Notes under the pieces: model-generated
Databases searched by the model: none
The model's input: only the letters and a program-made list of their open reading frames with translations
What the model was told of the DNA's origin: nothing
Made by a program: the position numbers and the translations under genes
Shown: positions 37,390-46,532 of the stretch, piece by piece
Position numbering within the stretch: the first letter of the stretch is position 1
How the letters are laid out: each line of letters starts with the position of its first letter
Source: Methanomassiliicoccus sp.
GTDB taxonomy: Archaea; Thermoplasmatota; Thermoplasmata; Methanomassiliicoccales; Methanomassiliicoccaceae
NCBI GenBank assembly: GCA_033485155.1
Contig: JAWQJJ010000003.1
Coordinates: 186,001-250,000, forward strand
DNA: 64,000 bases
Direction: 5' to 3'

Positions 37390-38139
37390 GTGAGCGTGAC
37401 CGAACGGCAGAGGGATCGATTCCTTTTAATGCTGGCATGTGCCGCCGGAGGGATGGATGCGTTGAGCCTCTTGGGGCTCGGCGGTGTGCTCACATCGGCC
37501 CTGTCCGGTAACACCATCTTGCTCGGGATCGCCATCGTCCAAGGCCATCTAGAAGAAGCAGTCCTATGTTCAGTAGTATTCCTGGGGTTCGTTCCCGGAG
37601 CAATCCTGGGTGCCATGTTCCTCCGGTCGACCTCCAAGGGATCTCAATGGACCTCCCGGGTCACCGCATCCCTGGCGGTGGAGTCGGCGGCCCTCCTTGC
37701 CCTGGCTCTGGGACTCTTGTTGATTGATGATACCGCTACGATTGTCTCACTTGCCGTCCTCGTCGTTCTGTCCGCCTTCGCCATGGGCATCCAGTACATG
37801 ACCATGTTCCGGCTCAATGTCAAGGGAGTAACCACTACCTTTGTGACAAGCACCATCGTTAACCTGGCATGCCGGTTGGCGCTCCCTGAGCAATTCGAAA
37901 GGGAGAAAAACCGCGCCGCTCGGGAGGAAGACATGACCGATGCATCATGCCTTTCTGACCGTACCAAGCTGTTCCTCGGCCTGGTCTGGGGGGCGTATTT
38001 CACGGGTGCGGTGATCTCAGCCTCACTGATCATGGTCGGCAGGACGGTGGCAGCGGCATTCCCGTTCGTCCTTGTGTTCACCATTGTGTGCATCGCCTGG
38101 CCGAAAGGTTATCGCCAGGGACCTACCGGCCGAACGTAA
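37390..38139 (+). CDS. YoaK/DUF1275 family membrane protein
   Basis: About 249 residues from a GTG at 37390 with GGGGAG upstream; an in-frame GTG at 37279 would add 37 residues outside the family's normal start. RDRFLLMLACAAGGMDALSL and TSALSGNTILLGIA are the DUF1275 hallmarks (G-x-D and the SGN box). About six to seven helices are seen. MTMFRLNVKGVTTTFVTSTI is the second half of the family motif. The function is unknown across the family. Confidence 0.85.
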   Translation: MSVTERQRDRFLLMLACAAGGMDALSLLGLGGVLTSALSGNTILLGIAIVQGHLEEAVLCSVVFLGFVPGAILGAMFLRSTSKGSQWTSRVTASLAVESAALLALALGLLLIDDTATIVSLAVLVVLSAFAMGIQYMTMFRLNVKGVTTTFVTSTIVNLACRLALPEQFEREKNRAAREEDMTDASCLSDRTKLFLGLVWGAYFTGAVISASLIMVGRTVAAAFPFVLVFTIVCIAWPKGYRQGPTGRT

Positions 38140-38271
38140 GACGTTACGAACACTGCTCGGATGGAGTGCGTCCGAGCGGCGGGTATTCGGTGACAAAGTA
38201 CCATAGCGAAGCTACCTCCCCTTTGTCAGCCCTTGGAGAGACCCAACGGTCACACGGTGCAGTCCAAGACA

Positions 38272-38670
38272 CTACCGTGCCCTAGTGCTTGATCCATGCT
38301 CGACGGAACGGCTCCGTCGGTCACTTGCATCCTGAACCGAGTGCGCAACCTCCTTCAAAGAGGTCAAGATATATTCCCTGCCGACCACCAGAACGGTCGT
38401 GGTGTCGCCCCTGGCTTCCAACCGCAGCATGTCATCCTGCCTCGCCGGCCAGGTGGAGAAGGTATGGGTGACATTGTTCATCGGTATGGAGAACACACCG
38501 TGGCAATGAGGGCAGCGGTAATGGTACCGAGTAGCGCCGGAGGGATCGAACTGGATGGCATGCTCCCACGGCGTGCGACTTGTGCCGCATAACGGGCAGG
38601 ATGGGAGATTGGCATCGATCCATTCGGTCGCCTTGTCGGTGCTCGTGGCCGCATCTCTCTTGAACTCCAT
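38272..38670 (-). CDS. Zinc-binding hypothetical protein
   Basis: 132 residues. CPLCGTS and CPHCHG, about 30 residues apart, form a likely zinc knuckle pair. The rest is beta-rich and ends in a polar tail. GATAAATAGG at about 38701-38710 is a fair TATA box for the ATG at 38670. The gene ends in TAG. No family is recognised; binding of nucleic acid or protein through the zinc site is possible. Confidence 0.6.
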   Translation of the reverse strand: MEFKRDAATSTDKATEWIDANLPSCPLCGTSRTPWEHAIQFDPSGATRYHYRCPHCHGVFSIPMNNVTHTFSTWPARQDDMLRLEARGDTTTVLVVGREYILTSLKEVAHSVQDASDRRSRSVEHGSSTRAR

Positions 38671-39113
38671 GGATTTCGTGCGGTATAACTCAGTAATGCC
38701 TATTTATCATTCGACCGCCACCGTAGGCGAGAATCGTTCTGCTGGCTAGCCTCATCGGCGTTAATCCTGCGGTCTGCCGAAGGCGTATATGCCCTCGCAT
38801 CAGGCTTTCCGGCCAAGCCTTCTCGTTCGACCTCATGTCCAAAGGAGCACGCATGATAGATCTCCAAGGAGGCGATGGACCGAGATAAAGGGCGGTGAGC
38901 GCTGCTGAAGATCCTCACCCCGATCCGAGATAGTACACCCCTTCGACGGAAAGCAAAGTAAATGAGGTCCCTGGCCCCAATAGTTGCTGATAATGGAGCA
39001 GTTCAGGGGCGGGACAAGGGAGGGAAATGTTATTAGTAACGGCAGGGCCAGAGCGGAGACCGATAGCACGATGGTTGGAGGCCATGTGCTAAGCGGGACC
39101 CAAGGATAGGACT
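38671..39113. other. Intergenic region between divergent genes
   Basis: About 440 bp without a convincing frame. The left end holds the TATA-like box of the zinc-binding protein gene; AATGTTATTAGTAAC at about 39027-39041 could serve the flippase gene. Nothing else stands out. Confidence 0.45.
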
Positions 39114-40568
39114 ATGGGCCTGGTACGTAACGTCACCAAGAACGCTCTATCCATCGGCACGGTCCAGCTACTGGCCCAGATCAGTACATTCATCCTATCC
39201 ATCTATCTTGCCCGCTATCTGGGCACCGAGAACTACGGTGCTTACACCCTGGCTTTCTCCCTCACCTCCCTGGTGTTCCTCATCGCCGACTTCAACCTGA
39301 ACTTCCAGATGGTGGTCAACGTGGCGCCCAATAAGGGCCAGGCGCCGCAGTACCTCGCCAATACTCTGTTCCTAAGGGCTGTACTGGGGATCGTAGCCTT
39401 GGTCGTCACCTTGGCCATAGTGATGGTCGAGGAACAACCCACGGCCGTTTCCTACGCCATTATGATCATCGCCCTGGCCACCGCTTTCAATTGGTTGAAC
39501 CAGTCGTTCAACGCGATGTATACCTCTTTCGAGCGCATGCATCTGACACTGCTCACCTCGTCCATCGAGAGAATCTTCACGGTCACCGTGGCCATCGTAA
39601 TGGTGGTCGTCGGGTTCGGCCTGGACACGGTGGCCATGGTCGTCCTGGCCGGCTCTTTGCTCCAATTCGTCCTTGGTTATGTGGTCTGCTCCCGCTTGGT
39701 GGTCAGGCCAGCCCGACGACCCATCATCGGTCAGGCGGTCAGGCAGCTCAGGGAGGCGGTCCCATACTCGGTGATGAACGTGTTCATCGTGTCCCTGTAC
39801 TCGGTGAACGCTGTGCTGGTACAGCTCATCATTCTATGGATGGGAGGGACCCACTCCGCCGCATACACCGCCACCGGCATGTTCAACGTCTCTTTCAACA
39901 TGGTCACGGCGCTCATCGCCATACCCAACGTGTTGATCACCTCCCTGCTCCCGGTGGTCTCCCGCATGTACAAGAACTCGGTTGACGCGACCCAGCTCAT
40001 GCAACAGAAGGTCATGAAGTTCATGTTCACCCTGGGGCTGCCGATAGCCGTAGGGGGGGTTATCCTGGCGGACCAGATCGTTCTCCTGTTCTATGGGCCA
40101 GCGTACGCCCAGTCCGCCACGGTCTTCCGTATCCTGATACCAGCGGTGGCCATCAGCTTTTTCGACTCCGGGATGGGAAGCGTGCTGGCGTCGGCCAAAC
40201 GGGTCCATCTGATCACCGTGGCCAATGGTGTGGGGGCGCTGTTCAACCTGGCCTTCTGCTTCGCCTTCATCCCGTTTTTCTATCAAGACGGGGCGGCCCT
40301 AGCCTTCACCCTGGCATACCTGGTCCTAGTCTCCCTGACCTTCTACTTCCTGAGGACGCGGGTGTTCAGGATCAACGTCACCGAGATCTTGTTCAAACCC
40401 CTCCTGGCAGTCGGCGGCATGGGCGTGGCTCTGCTGCTCGTTTCGAGCATGAACTTGTTTGTGGCCATCGCTATCGGAGTGGCCGTATATTTCGGGCTGA
40501 TCTTCCTCCTTCAAGCCATCAATCAGGAGGATAAGGAGATCCTGATGAAGATCATGAAGAAGTCGTGA
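39114..40568 (+). CDS. Polysaccharide/oligosaccharide flippase (Wzx/MATE-like)
   Basis: 484 residues with about 14 membrane helices arranged as in the MOP superfamily. The N-terminal stretch NALSIGTVQLLAQISTFILS, IYLARYLGTENYGAYTLAFS and the later LVVSRMYKNS-like loop are typical of Wzx and polysaccharide-export proteins. It would flip a lipid-linked oligosaccharide across the membrane for surface glycan or S-layer glycosylation, a job that suits the two glycosyltransferases about 8 kb upstream. AAGGA lies about ten bases before the ATG. Confidence 0.88.
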   Translation: MGLVRNVTKNALSIGTVQLLAQISTFILSIYLARYLGTENYGAYTLAFSLTSLVFLIADFNLNFQMVVNVAPNKGQAPQYLANTLFLRAVLGIVALVVTLAIVMVEEQPTAVSYAIMIIALATAFNWLNQSFNAMYTSFERMHLTLLTSSIERIFTVTVAIVMVVVGFGLDTVAMVVLAGSLLQFVLGYVVCSRLVVRPARRPIIGQAVRQLREAVPYSVMNVFIVSLYSVNAVLVQLIILWMGGTHSAAYTATGMFNVSFNMVTALIAIPNVLITSLLPVVSRMYKNSVDATQLMQQKVMKFMFTLGLPIAVGGVILADQIVLLFYGPAYAQSATVFRILIPAVAISFFDSGMGSVLASAKRVHLITVANGVGALFNLAFCFAFIPFFYQDGAALAFTLAYLVLVSLTFYFLRTRVFRINVTEILFKPLLAVGGMGVALLLVSSMNLFVAIAIGVAVYFGLIFLLQAINQEDKEILMKIMKKS

Positions 40569-40594
40569 CCAAAGCTTCGTATCGCCTGCACAGC

Positions 40595-41182
40595 CTATGA
40601 CTCCAACCGGCTGCCACAGGAGGGACAGGACACGAATTTGTCGATGCCGCAGGGGAACGGAGCGGTCTCCGGTACCGCCACCTCCCTGCCTGCTAGAACG
40701 TCGTCCAGAGCGTTGCGCAGGTCATTGGTCGTGACGAAAGCGGCGTTGGGCGAATCGTCGATCCGCCCACGATACCGCAGTATCCTACCTTGATCAAGGA
40801 GAAAGGCGTGGAGGGTGAGCTGGGCACCGTAAGCCCGGGCCACGGCACCTTCCACGTCCTTGAGATAAGGGAAGTTAAAGCCCCTCCTCTCCGACATCTC
40901 GATCATCTCTAAGTAGCTCTCGGAAGGGTTCTGGCTAGGGCTATCGGAGTTAATGGCGACCAGTTGCATCCCGCGGCCCCCATACGCGTCCTGGAGAGCT
41001 ATCATTCTGCCTACATAGGCCTGAGCCGCGGTGCAACGGTTGGCCATGAAGACGATGATGATAGCCTGCTTTCCAGCGAACGAGGAGAGGGATGCGGTAC
41101 GTCCGTCGACGCTGAGTAGCCCTTCGAAATTGGGTGCTGGCTGGCCGATGGTGAGGGGAACGGGCCGAGTATCCTGCATCAT
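40595..41182 (-). CDS. Thioredoxin-fold redoxin with C-terminal cysteine pair
   Basis: 195 residues from the ATG at 41182 (GGAG four bases upstream). The frame stays open far upstream only because it is antisense to the gene at 41408. The fold is AhpC/TlpA-like: IGQPAPNFEGL, IIVFMANRCTAAQAY with a single active-site Cys, and LVAINSDSPSQNPSES. A short tail adds CPSCG and one more Cys, which could act as resolving cysteines or bind zinc. It is probably a thiol peroxidase or reductase. Confidence 0.82.
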   Translation of the reverse strand: MMQDTRPVPLTIGQPAPNFEGLLSVDGRTASLSSFAGKQAIIIVFMANRCTAAQAYVGRMIALQDAYGGRGMQLVAINSDSPSQNPSESYLEMIEMSERRGFNFPYLKDVEGAVARAYGAQLTLHAFLLDQGRILRYRGRIDDSPNAAFVTTNDLRNALDDVLAGREVAVPETAPFPCGIDKFVSCPSCGSRLES

Positions 41183-41407
41183 GTTACTCCACTTCCTGAA
41201 ACGATGGGGGCTGTTGGCTTCACGCTCCAGGCTATTCGTCCCGTAGACCTCGCCCCCGACATAGTCCGGACCGCTGGAACGGCGGACAGCCTTTGAACCC
41301 CCGCATATTATACCGTTTGTCTGGCGTGACTGCCACCATACATGCGCCGGTTCATTTCCAGCGGACGGCAAACTATATGGGGGGGGGTTCATAAATGACC
41401 TCAGACC

Positions 41408-42607
41408 ATGGTATCGAAGAAAGGCGTGGTCGCGATCGTTCTGGTCGTGGCCGGCCTCCTTTTGGTCCTGGCCCTCGTGCCTAGGGGCATGCTGACGGGG
41501 GCATCGGCCATGAACGTCCCTACGACCAATGTACTCCTGCATGAGGATGCCGAGGAGTCGAACTACAGCATATGGGACGCCCGTTGGATCCGCAGCGACG
41601 CCAACCCGGCCTCTGGCGATGATCACTGGTGCCGAACCATGCATGACTACCATGACGGCAATCATTCGATCTATTGTGCTAGGATCGGTGCCAACAGCCA
41701 CTACATGATTCCCATTCGGATGGCAGATGGGAGCACGGGATATGTTCAGCCCTGGAATGTCAATGTCACCGGCCTTCCTGCCACTACCCCTCAAACGCAG
41801 TGGGTGATGAGATATGATACCGACCAGGATGCCCTCATGCGCAGAGCTGTCCCCAACGCGCAATATTACGCCAACCTCTCCCTGACTTTCTGGTTCTGGT
41901 CTCACACCGGCTCCTCCGACGCTAAGCAACCGGGCACCAACGCCTCGGTCGGCTACGACTTCCTCAACGCCGTTTACTACACCGGGAGCGGCAATAGCGT
42001 GACGAAGCACGTCCTGTGGACCGACAACTATCAGGAAGCAACGGCCCAGAGGTGGCTCCAGGTAAAGGTGTCCGTTCCCAACAACGCCACCATGGTGGGC
42101 TTCGAGTTCGTGTCCGGGACGAAGGCACCGCAGGGGGGCGATGCGACCAACGCGTTCGCTTCCAGCGGAGTGAGGATGCAGAAAGGCGGGATGCTTGAGG
42201 GGGCCTACCTCGATGGCATATACGTCAATGGATCGGACCCCTCTCCCAATCTGCCCCTGACCACGAGCGTGGAAGAGTTGCCGTCCTTCCTGAACAGCAC
42301 CGGGTTTCCGATCGATGTCGTCGCCGACCGGCCATCGGACCTGAGCCATGTGAGTCTGTACTACCGGACGAGCGGTGAGAGCGCCTGGACCAAGTACACG
42401 ACATCGTCCAACCGGGACGGTAAATTCTCTTCGACCCCCATCATGTTCATCGCCCCCAGCAACGGGACGTACGAGTTCATGACTCAGGGGGTGGACCTGA
42501 ATGGCGTGGCAGAACCGCTGCATAATAAGGCCGACGCGTGGACCACCGTCGGTCCACCAGTCCAGGAAACCTCCTCCAACACCGGCGGATCGTCCTCAAA
42601 TAAGTAG
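41408..42607 (+). CDS. Secreted or lipid-anchored hypothetical protein
   Basis: 399 residues. The signal segment is MVSKKGVVAIVLVVAGLLLV, ending near GASA. The mature part is rich in aromatic residues, Asn and Thr (many N-x-S/T sites). It looks like a beta-sandwich carbohydrate-binding or lectin-like domain (about 45-270), then a second beta domain (about 280-370) and a Ser/Asn tail. AACTATATGG at 41370-41379 is a TATA box about 33 bases before the ATG. No catalytic motif is seen. It is probably exposed at the cell surface. Confidence 0.72.
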   Translation: MVSKKGVVAIVLVVAGLLLVLALVPRGMLTGASAMNVPTTNVLLHEDAEESNYSIWDARWIRSDANPASGDDHWCRTMHDYHDGNHSIYCARIGANSHYMIPIRMADGSTGYVQPWNVNVTGLPATTPQTQWVMRYDTDQDALMRRAVPNAQYYANLSLTFWFWSHTGSSDAKQPGTNASVGYDFLNAVYYTGSGNSVTKHVLWTDNYQEATAQRWLQVKVSVPNNATMVGFEFVSGTKAPQGGDATNAFASSGVRMQKGGMLEGAYLDGIYVNGSDPSPNLPLTTSVEELPSFLNSTGFPIDVVADRPSDLSHVSLYYRTSGESAWTKYTTSSNRDGKFSSTPIMFIAPSNGTYEFMTQGVDLNGVAEPLHNKADAWTTVGPPVQETSSNTGGSSSNK

Positions 42608-42837
42608 GGCGATCCGCGCCCATTATCGTTCCACTATCCATGCCGTTGGATCTGTCGGCATGGTGGACAGGTAAGTATGTGCTGGGCAGCGGGTTCGTGG
42701 ACACGCTGGGCCGTCAGAGCATAATGAGACTTTGTCGGAAAGCGAAGCATCAGGGACTCATGACCGTTGGATGGCCCTGAGCGCTGACCCGCGATCGCTA
42801 AAGGCGAGGCGGGTTCGCGCGGAGCCCCTGAACCTAT

Positions 42838-43374
42838 ATGTGCCCGTTCGACGCTACGGTCGCCGTGGAACGTCAGCATCACGAAAGTCCCCTCTTCACA
42901 CTCCTACTGTTCGTCATCCTCTTCTCGGGCCTGATTGCGTCTGCCCTCGATCCCACCGGCATCGCGGCCGCCCAGGGACGGGTGACAGATATCGGAACGC
43001 TCTCCGGCGTGCAGTTTGCGTTGTTCATTATAGGTTCGGCATTGGTTCTGATGGGCTTCATCATCCGATTCGTGGCCATCGTCACACTGAAGCGTAACTT
43101 CTCTGGCCGGCTGCGCATAAGGGAAGGGCATACACTGACCACGAACGGCATATATCACTGGGTCCGTCATCCTGCCTATCTGGGGGCCATCCTCCTGTTC
43201 TTAGGCATACCTGTGATGTTCTCCAGCCTGCTCGGCTTCCTGGTTATGTCGTTGCTGATCCCCTGCCTTCTGCACCGCATCAAGTTGGAGGAGCGCATGA
43301 TGATCGGACAGTTCGGAGCCGAGTATGAGGAATATACTCGGTACAGCAAGAAGCTCATCCCATTTATCTATTAG
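42838..43374 (+). CDS. Isoprenylcysteine carboxyl methyltransferase-like membrane protein
   Basis: 178 residues with about four helices. The C-terminal block GIYHWVRHPAYLGAI and the end RIKLEERMMIGQFGAEYEEY are the SAM-binding signature of the ICMT/PEMT family. It would methylate a small lipid-like or thiol substrate at the membrane. No ribosome site is seen at the ATG; a GTG at 42865 is also possible. It ends in TAG. Confidence 0.85.
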   Translation: MCPFDATVAVERQHHESPLFTLLLFVILFSGLIASALDPTGIAAAQGRVTDIGTLSGVQFALFIIGSALVLMGFIIRFVAIVTLKRNFSGRLRIREGHTLTTNGIYHWVRHPAYLGAILLFLGIPVMFSSLLGFLVMSLLIPCLLHRIKLEERMMIGQFGAEYEEYTRYSKKLIPFIY

Positions 43375-43413
43375 CGGAGCGGCGAGACCCTCGACAGTTA
43401 AGGGGCGCCAATG

Positions 43414-43851
43414 CCATGACAGTCCATGCCTTCAACTACGGCAGGGGCTTGGCCCAGGCCGTCGGAAAATCTCGTCAAGCTGCTGGACACCCACGTATCC
43501 AGGTTCGTGGCGGAGAGAGTGTGATGTTCGGTCGCCATGTTACTTCGTCCATGGGAACATGTTCGCCGGCGTTTTCGGGGATAAGCTCTTCCTTAGACTC
43601 TCCTCTCAGGACAGGGAACACATCCATGAGAGGGGACTGGGGGGTCCATTCGAGCCGGTCAAGGGCGAGAGATGAAGGAGAGCCGAACGTTGAGCCTCAA
43701 GGTCTTGAACGACGAAGGAAAGCATGTTCCCTGGTTCGAACGATCCTTCACCCACACGAACGGTTTGAGATCGAAGCGAGTGGTCCCCGACCTCAAGGGA
43801 CGGGAGCCGGCGCGGTCGCCCAGCAACGGCAGGTCGGCCTCGAGCGATTAA
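43414..43851 (+). pseudogene. TfoX N-terminal-domain-like protein, multiply frameshifted
   Basis: Pieces of one TfoX_N-like protein appear in order in three frames: PSENLVKLLDTHVSRFVAER (from 43459), then MFGRHV (from 43524), then YFVHGNMFAGVFGDKLFLRL with GGPFEPVKGE (from 43541). The last piece starts at 43672 (MKESRTLSL, VLNDEGKHVPWFERS). The MFG...GNMFAGV...PFEP order is the family's hallmark. Three frame changes are needed, so no intact product is made unless the sequence has errors. TfoX_N proteins outside competent bacteria have no settled function. Confidence 0.72.
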
Positions 43852-43872
43852 AGGCTAGGTGCCTAGTCTCGA

Positions 43873-45318
43873 TCACGGTACGAAGAGGAAGTTGCCGAAC
43901 TGCCACATGTCCTCGTGATGGTCGTTCGCCGGGTTCTCCTTGAAGTACACCTTCCGGTTTTTCAACGGTGTCCAGTCCGAAGGCGTGGAGATGAATTTAC
44001 CTAGGTAGGGCATGGCGATCTTCAGCACGTAATCGTGGGGCAGGTCTTCCGCCGAGCATAATCCCTTCCGGGGATTCTCAATCATCCACATGACCGCAGA
44101 CACCACACCCAAGGCGACCTGGACGGTGGTCGCGTTCTGTCCGGGTATGAGCTTCCTGGCCTGCTCTATGGTAAGAATGCTCCCGCACCACCAGGAGCCG
44201 TACTCGTGGCCCATTAGGAGGGCTCCGAGGATATCCGCCCCTGAGACTATCTCCTTCTCTAGGATTCGGAGCTTTGGTTGGATCTTGTAGTTCCTGCACC
44301 TCAGCTCGTGCAGTGACACCATGGTATCGTCGCACGGCATGTAAGAATAGCACACCGTGGGCCTGTAAATCGCCTTTCCATCCTTCCAAACGGTAAGCTT
44401 GTCGGACAGGCCGAAAGATTCCCCGTGCCTTATGGCCATTCCTACGATCTCACAATCGGGGACCCAGGACCTTACCCATGTGTTCATACCCATCTGTGCG
44501 AGCATGATTTGGTTCTTCGGTCCGAAATCGGGGCAGTATGCGAGAGGAGGCAGGGCCTTCTCATGCGTGCCCCAGCCGATCTCCGCCGGAGCAGTGCCCT
44601 CCTCCCTCAGGCCCTCGATGCTCCAGGTCCCCACGAACTCATCGACCTTCTTGGGATTATTGGTTATCTGGGTATCCCGCTCCGAACAGTGGATGACCTT
44701 GACGCCCAAAGTCCTCGAAAGCTCCGCAAAATTCCTTGATCGTACAAGCTCTTGCAGGAGCGCGGCCCTTTTCTCGGTCACCTTCTTGTCCTTAATAAGC
44801 CGCTCCGATATGTCGACCAACGCCTGCTTGACAAAATGGGAGATCAGGCCGGGATTGGCCCCGTGATCAACGACCGCCGTTACTCCGCCATCCCAGCCCT
44901 TCACCATCTCCCGCAGACGCATCTGCCGGGAATAGAGGGACTTCTCCACCGGGTCCTTCGACCCCACCTCGGACAGGGAGTCCCAGACCTCCACCGAGGT
45001 GTTCAGATACAGCACCTCATGGTCGTGGCACCACTGGATGATGGCGTTAGCGTCTATGTTCCAGGCCAGGTCGATGAGCAATCCCCCTGGGGACAGGTGT
45101 TCGGAGAGGACGGAATCGAGGTTCTCCGGCGTTATCCTCCGCTGCCGATACTTGATTCCCTTGCTGGTCCATCTTCTCAGGGCTGAGGACTTGTCCTCGA
45201 AGTCGATGATGGTGATATTTTCGTACGGGATTTGGATATGACGCAACAGGATGGGTAGCGTACATCGAGCTACAGAACCATAACCTATGATCAGAACCTT
45301 GCTGTCGAAGTTCATCAT
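43873..45318 (-). CDS. hss: Homospermidine synthase
   Basis: 481 residues, full family length. The NAD-binding strand VLIIGYGSVARCTLPILLRH opens the protein. Further family landmarks are VVDHGANPGLISHFVKQAL, HEYGSWWCGSIL, LIPGQNATTVQVALG and ENPRKGLCSAEDLPHDYVL. The enzyme joins putrescine units, or putrescine and spermidine, into sym-homospermidine with NAD+. It belongs to the saccharopine-dehydrogenase-like fold and is cytoplasmic. No other polyamine gene is adjacent. ATG codons at 45318 and 45315 are both possible starts. Confidence 0.9.
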   Translation of the reverse strand: MMNFDSKVLIIGYGSVARCTLPILLRHIQIPYENITIIDFEDKSSALRRWTSKGIKYRQRRITPENLDSVLSEHLSPGGLLIDLAWNIDANAIIQWCHDHEVLYLNTSVEVWDSLSEVGSKDPVEKSLYSRQMRLREMVKGWDGGVTAVVDHGANPGLISHFVKQALVDISERLIKDKKVTEKRAALLQELVRSRNFAELSRTLGVKVIHCSERDTQITNNPKKVDEFVGTWSIEGLREEGTAPAEIGWGTHEKALPPLAYCPDFGPKNQIMLAQMGMNTWVRSWVPDCEIVGMAIRHGESFGLSDKLTVWKDGKAIYRPTVCYSYMPCDDTMVSLHELRCRNYKIQPKLRILEKEIVSGADILGALLMGHEYGSWWCGSILTIEQARKLIPGQNATTVQVALGVVSAVMWMIENPRKGLCSAEDLPHDYVLKIAMPYLGKFISTPSDWTPLKNRKVYFKENPANDHHEDMWQFGNFLFVP

Positions 45319-45668
45319 CTAAGAGAGTCCTCTTTGGCCTTGATAGATTTGGAATCGTATACTTGTAAAAAAAGGTTCCTTTATCGGAACATATATTCTC
45401 AGACTGGATGGGGGACGGGGGAGTGAGTGGCCGTCGGGGTCATGTATTCGGTCCCACTAACATGAGAGTGAGGTCGCGAGCTCGCTTGAGCCTTACCTCC
45501 TTCAGGAACATGCTGGCCAAGCTTCGAAACGGCATAAGCCGGGACGAGGGTGCTCATGGGTGAGGGGCGAGCCCCTACACCAATGCCTGGTTCGGAGTAT
45601 GAGCACTGGGGCACTTTCACTCCCCTCCCCCCGAAAAAGGGGTCAAGGATGAGCCATACTTCCGTACC
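45319..45668. other. Intergenic region
   Basis: About 350 bp. The left end is the promoter side of the homospermidine synthase gene (A/T-rich, TATACTTGTAAAAAAAGG). A small hairpin GTTCC-TTTATC-GGAAC is at about 45375-45390. The right end is C-rich (CTCCCCTCCCCCCG). I see no gene. Confidence 0.45.
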
Positions 45669-45875
45669 ATGAACGAATGCGCTGACGTCATCAAGAAGCA
45701 CGTCTGCCCGGCATGCGGTGCCGAAGCCGTGATGCGCTTCCGATACAATGATGAGAACATGGAGGCTTCGTGCTCACGGTGCGGAGCGCTGGTGCGGTGG
45801 AATTCCGGCAAGGAAATGGCAGGTGAGTTCTTCAGCAGCCCCTTGGAGTACGAGCAGCAAGGGCTCACGCCGTAG
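45669..45875 (+). CDS. Small zinc-ribbon protein
   Basis: 68 residues with CPACGAE and CSRCGAL, spaced as in a zinc ribbon, and the end SPLEYEQQGLTP. It begins at the ATG 45669; no ribosome site is seen. Such small ribbons are common in archaea and usually bind nucleic acid or partner proteins. It ends in TAG. Confidence 0.62.
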   Translation: MNECADVIKKHVCPACGAEAVMRFRYNDENMEASCSRCGALVRWNSGKEMAGEFFSSPLEYEQQGLTP

Positions 45876-46016
45876 GTCGTCGGTCGGGCTCGGCGGCTCA
45901 GGCAGGGGGGACAGGCGCGAGCCGAGGCGTAATGGTATCCGATCGTCATTCGAGGAGGGCAGTCCTCCCAGGCTGCCGACAGGCCGCGCGTTTCATTCAT
46001 CAAAGGTCGGCATATG

Positions 46017-46349
46017 TCAGTCCACAATGAACTCGACGTCGTTGGCCCTGTTCCTGCGGGCATTGGTGCGGGAGATCATTCCTGCCTCCATCCATCCTGC
46101 GCTTATCAGCCCAGCCGGAGCGAGGCAATTGGCGGACATGCGACAATTGCAGTAGCGGCTGATGATGCCGCTATTCGCCTTATCTGTCAGGTCGGTCAGG
46201 GAGATGCTTTCCAGACCTTCGGCGAACTCTTTGACGTTGACGCAGTCGGTTTCTATCCTGCAATTAAAGTTGCCATCCTCCGCCATATCTACCGTGATCA
46301 GGTGCGTCTTGCCGCATAGCCGCATGTTGACCTTGACCTTAGCTGTCAT
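46017..46349 (-). CDS. Cysteine-containing small protein divergent from the methyltransferase
   Basis: 110 residues. A beta-rich first half (KVKVNMRLCGKTHLITVDM, NFNCRIETDC) is followed by a block with RYCNCRMSANCLAPAG, a C-x-C-x5-C arrangement that may hold metal, then EAGMISRTNARRN. From memory, similar proteins occur near methyltransferase genes in methanogens, but I could not check this. It is divergent from, and about 180 bp from, the methyltransferase gene, so shared control is possible. Confidence 0.7.
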   Translation of the reverse strand: MTAKVKVNMRLCGKTHLITVDMAEDGNFNCRIETDCVNVKEFAEGLESISLTDLTDKANSGIISRYCNCRMSANCLAPAGLISAGWMEAGMISRTNARRNRANDVEFIVD

Positions 46350-46532
46350 CTACCCGCCTCTTCTTGCTTTACGCAAGACACGAAACAAAGGAGCCATAAG
46401 TGCTTTTACCCAACTTTCGCGGTAACCGTGTTCGGACGGCAGACGGGGCATCGTAGAATGAGGAGAAGGCCGGCCATCGGCCGAGTCCAATGATAATCTC
46501 CAGACCAATCGAGGGTGGTAAAAAACGGGACT

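Noticed and set aside
41183-42523. Long - strand open frame upstream of the redoxin
   Set aside because: It mirrors the secreted-protein gene on the other strand; low-complexity His/Arg/Gly translation, and the redoxin has its own GGAG-led ATG.
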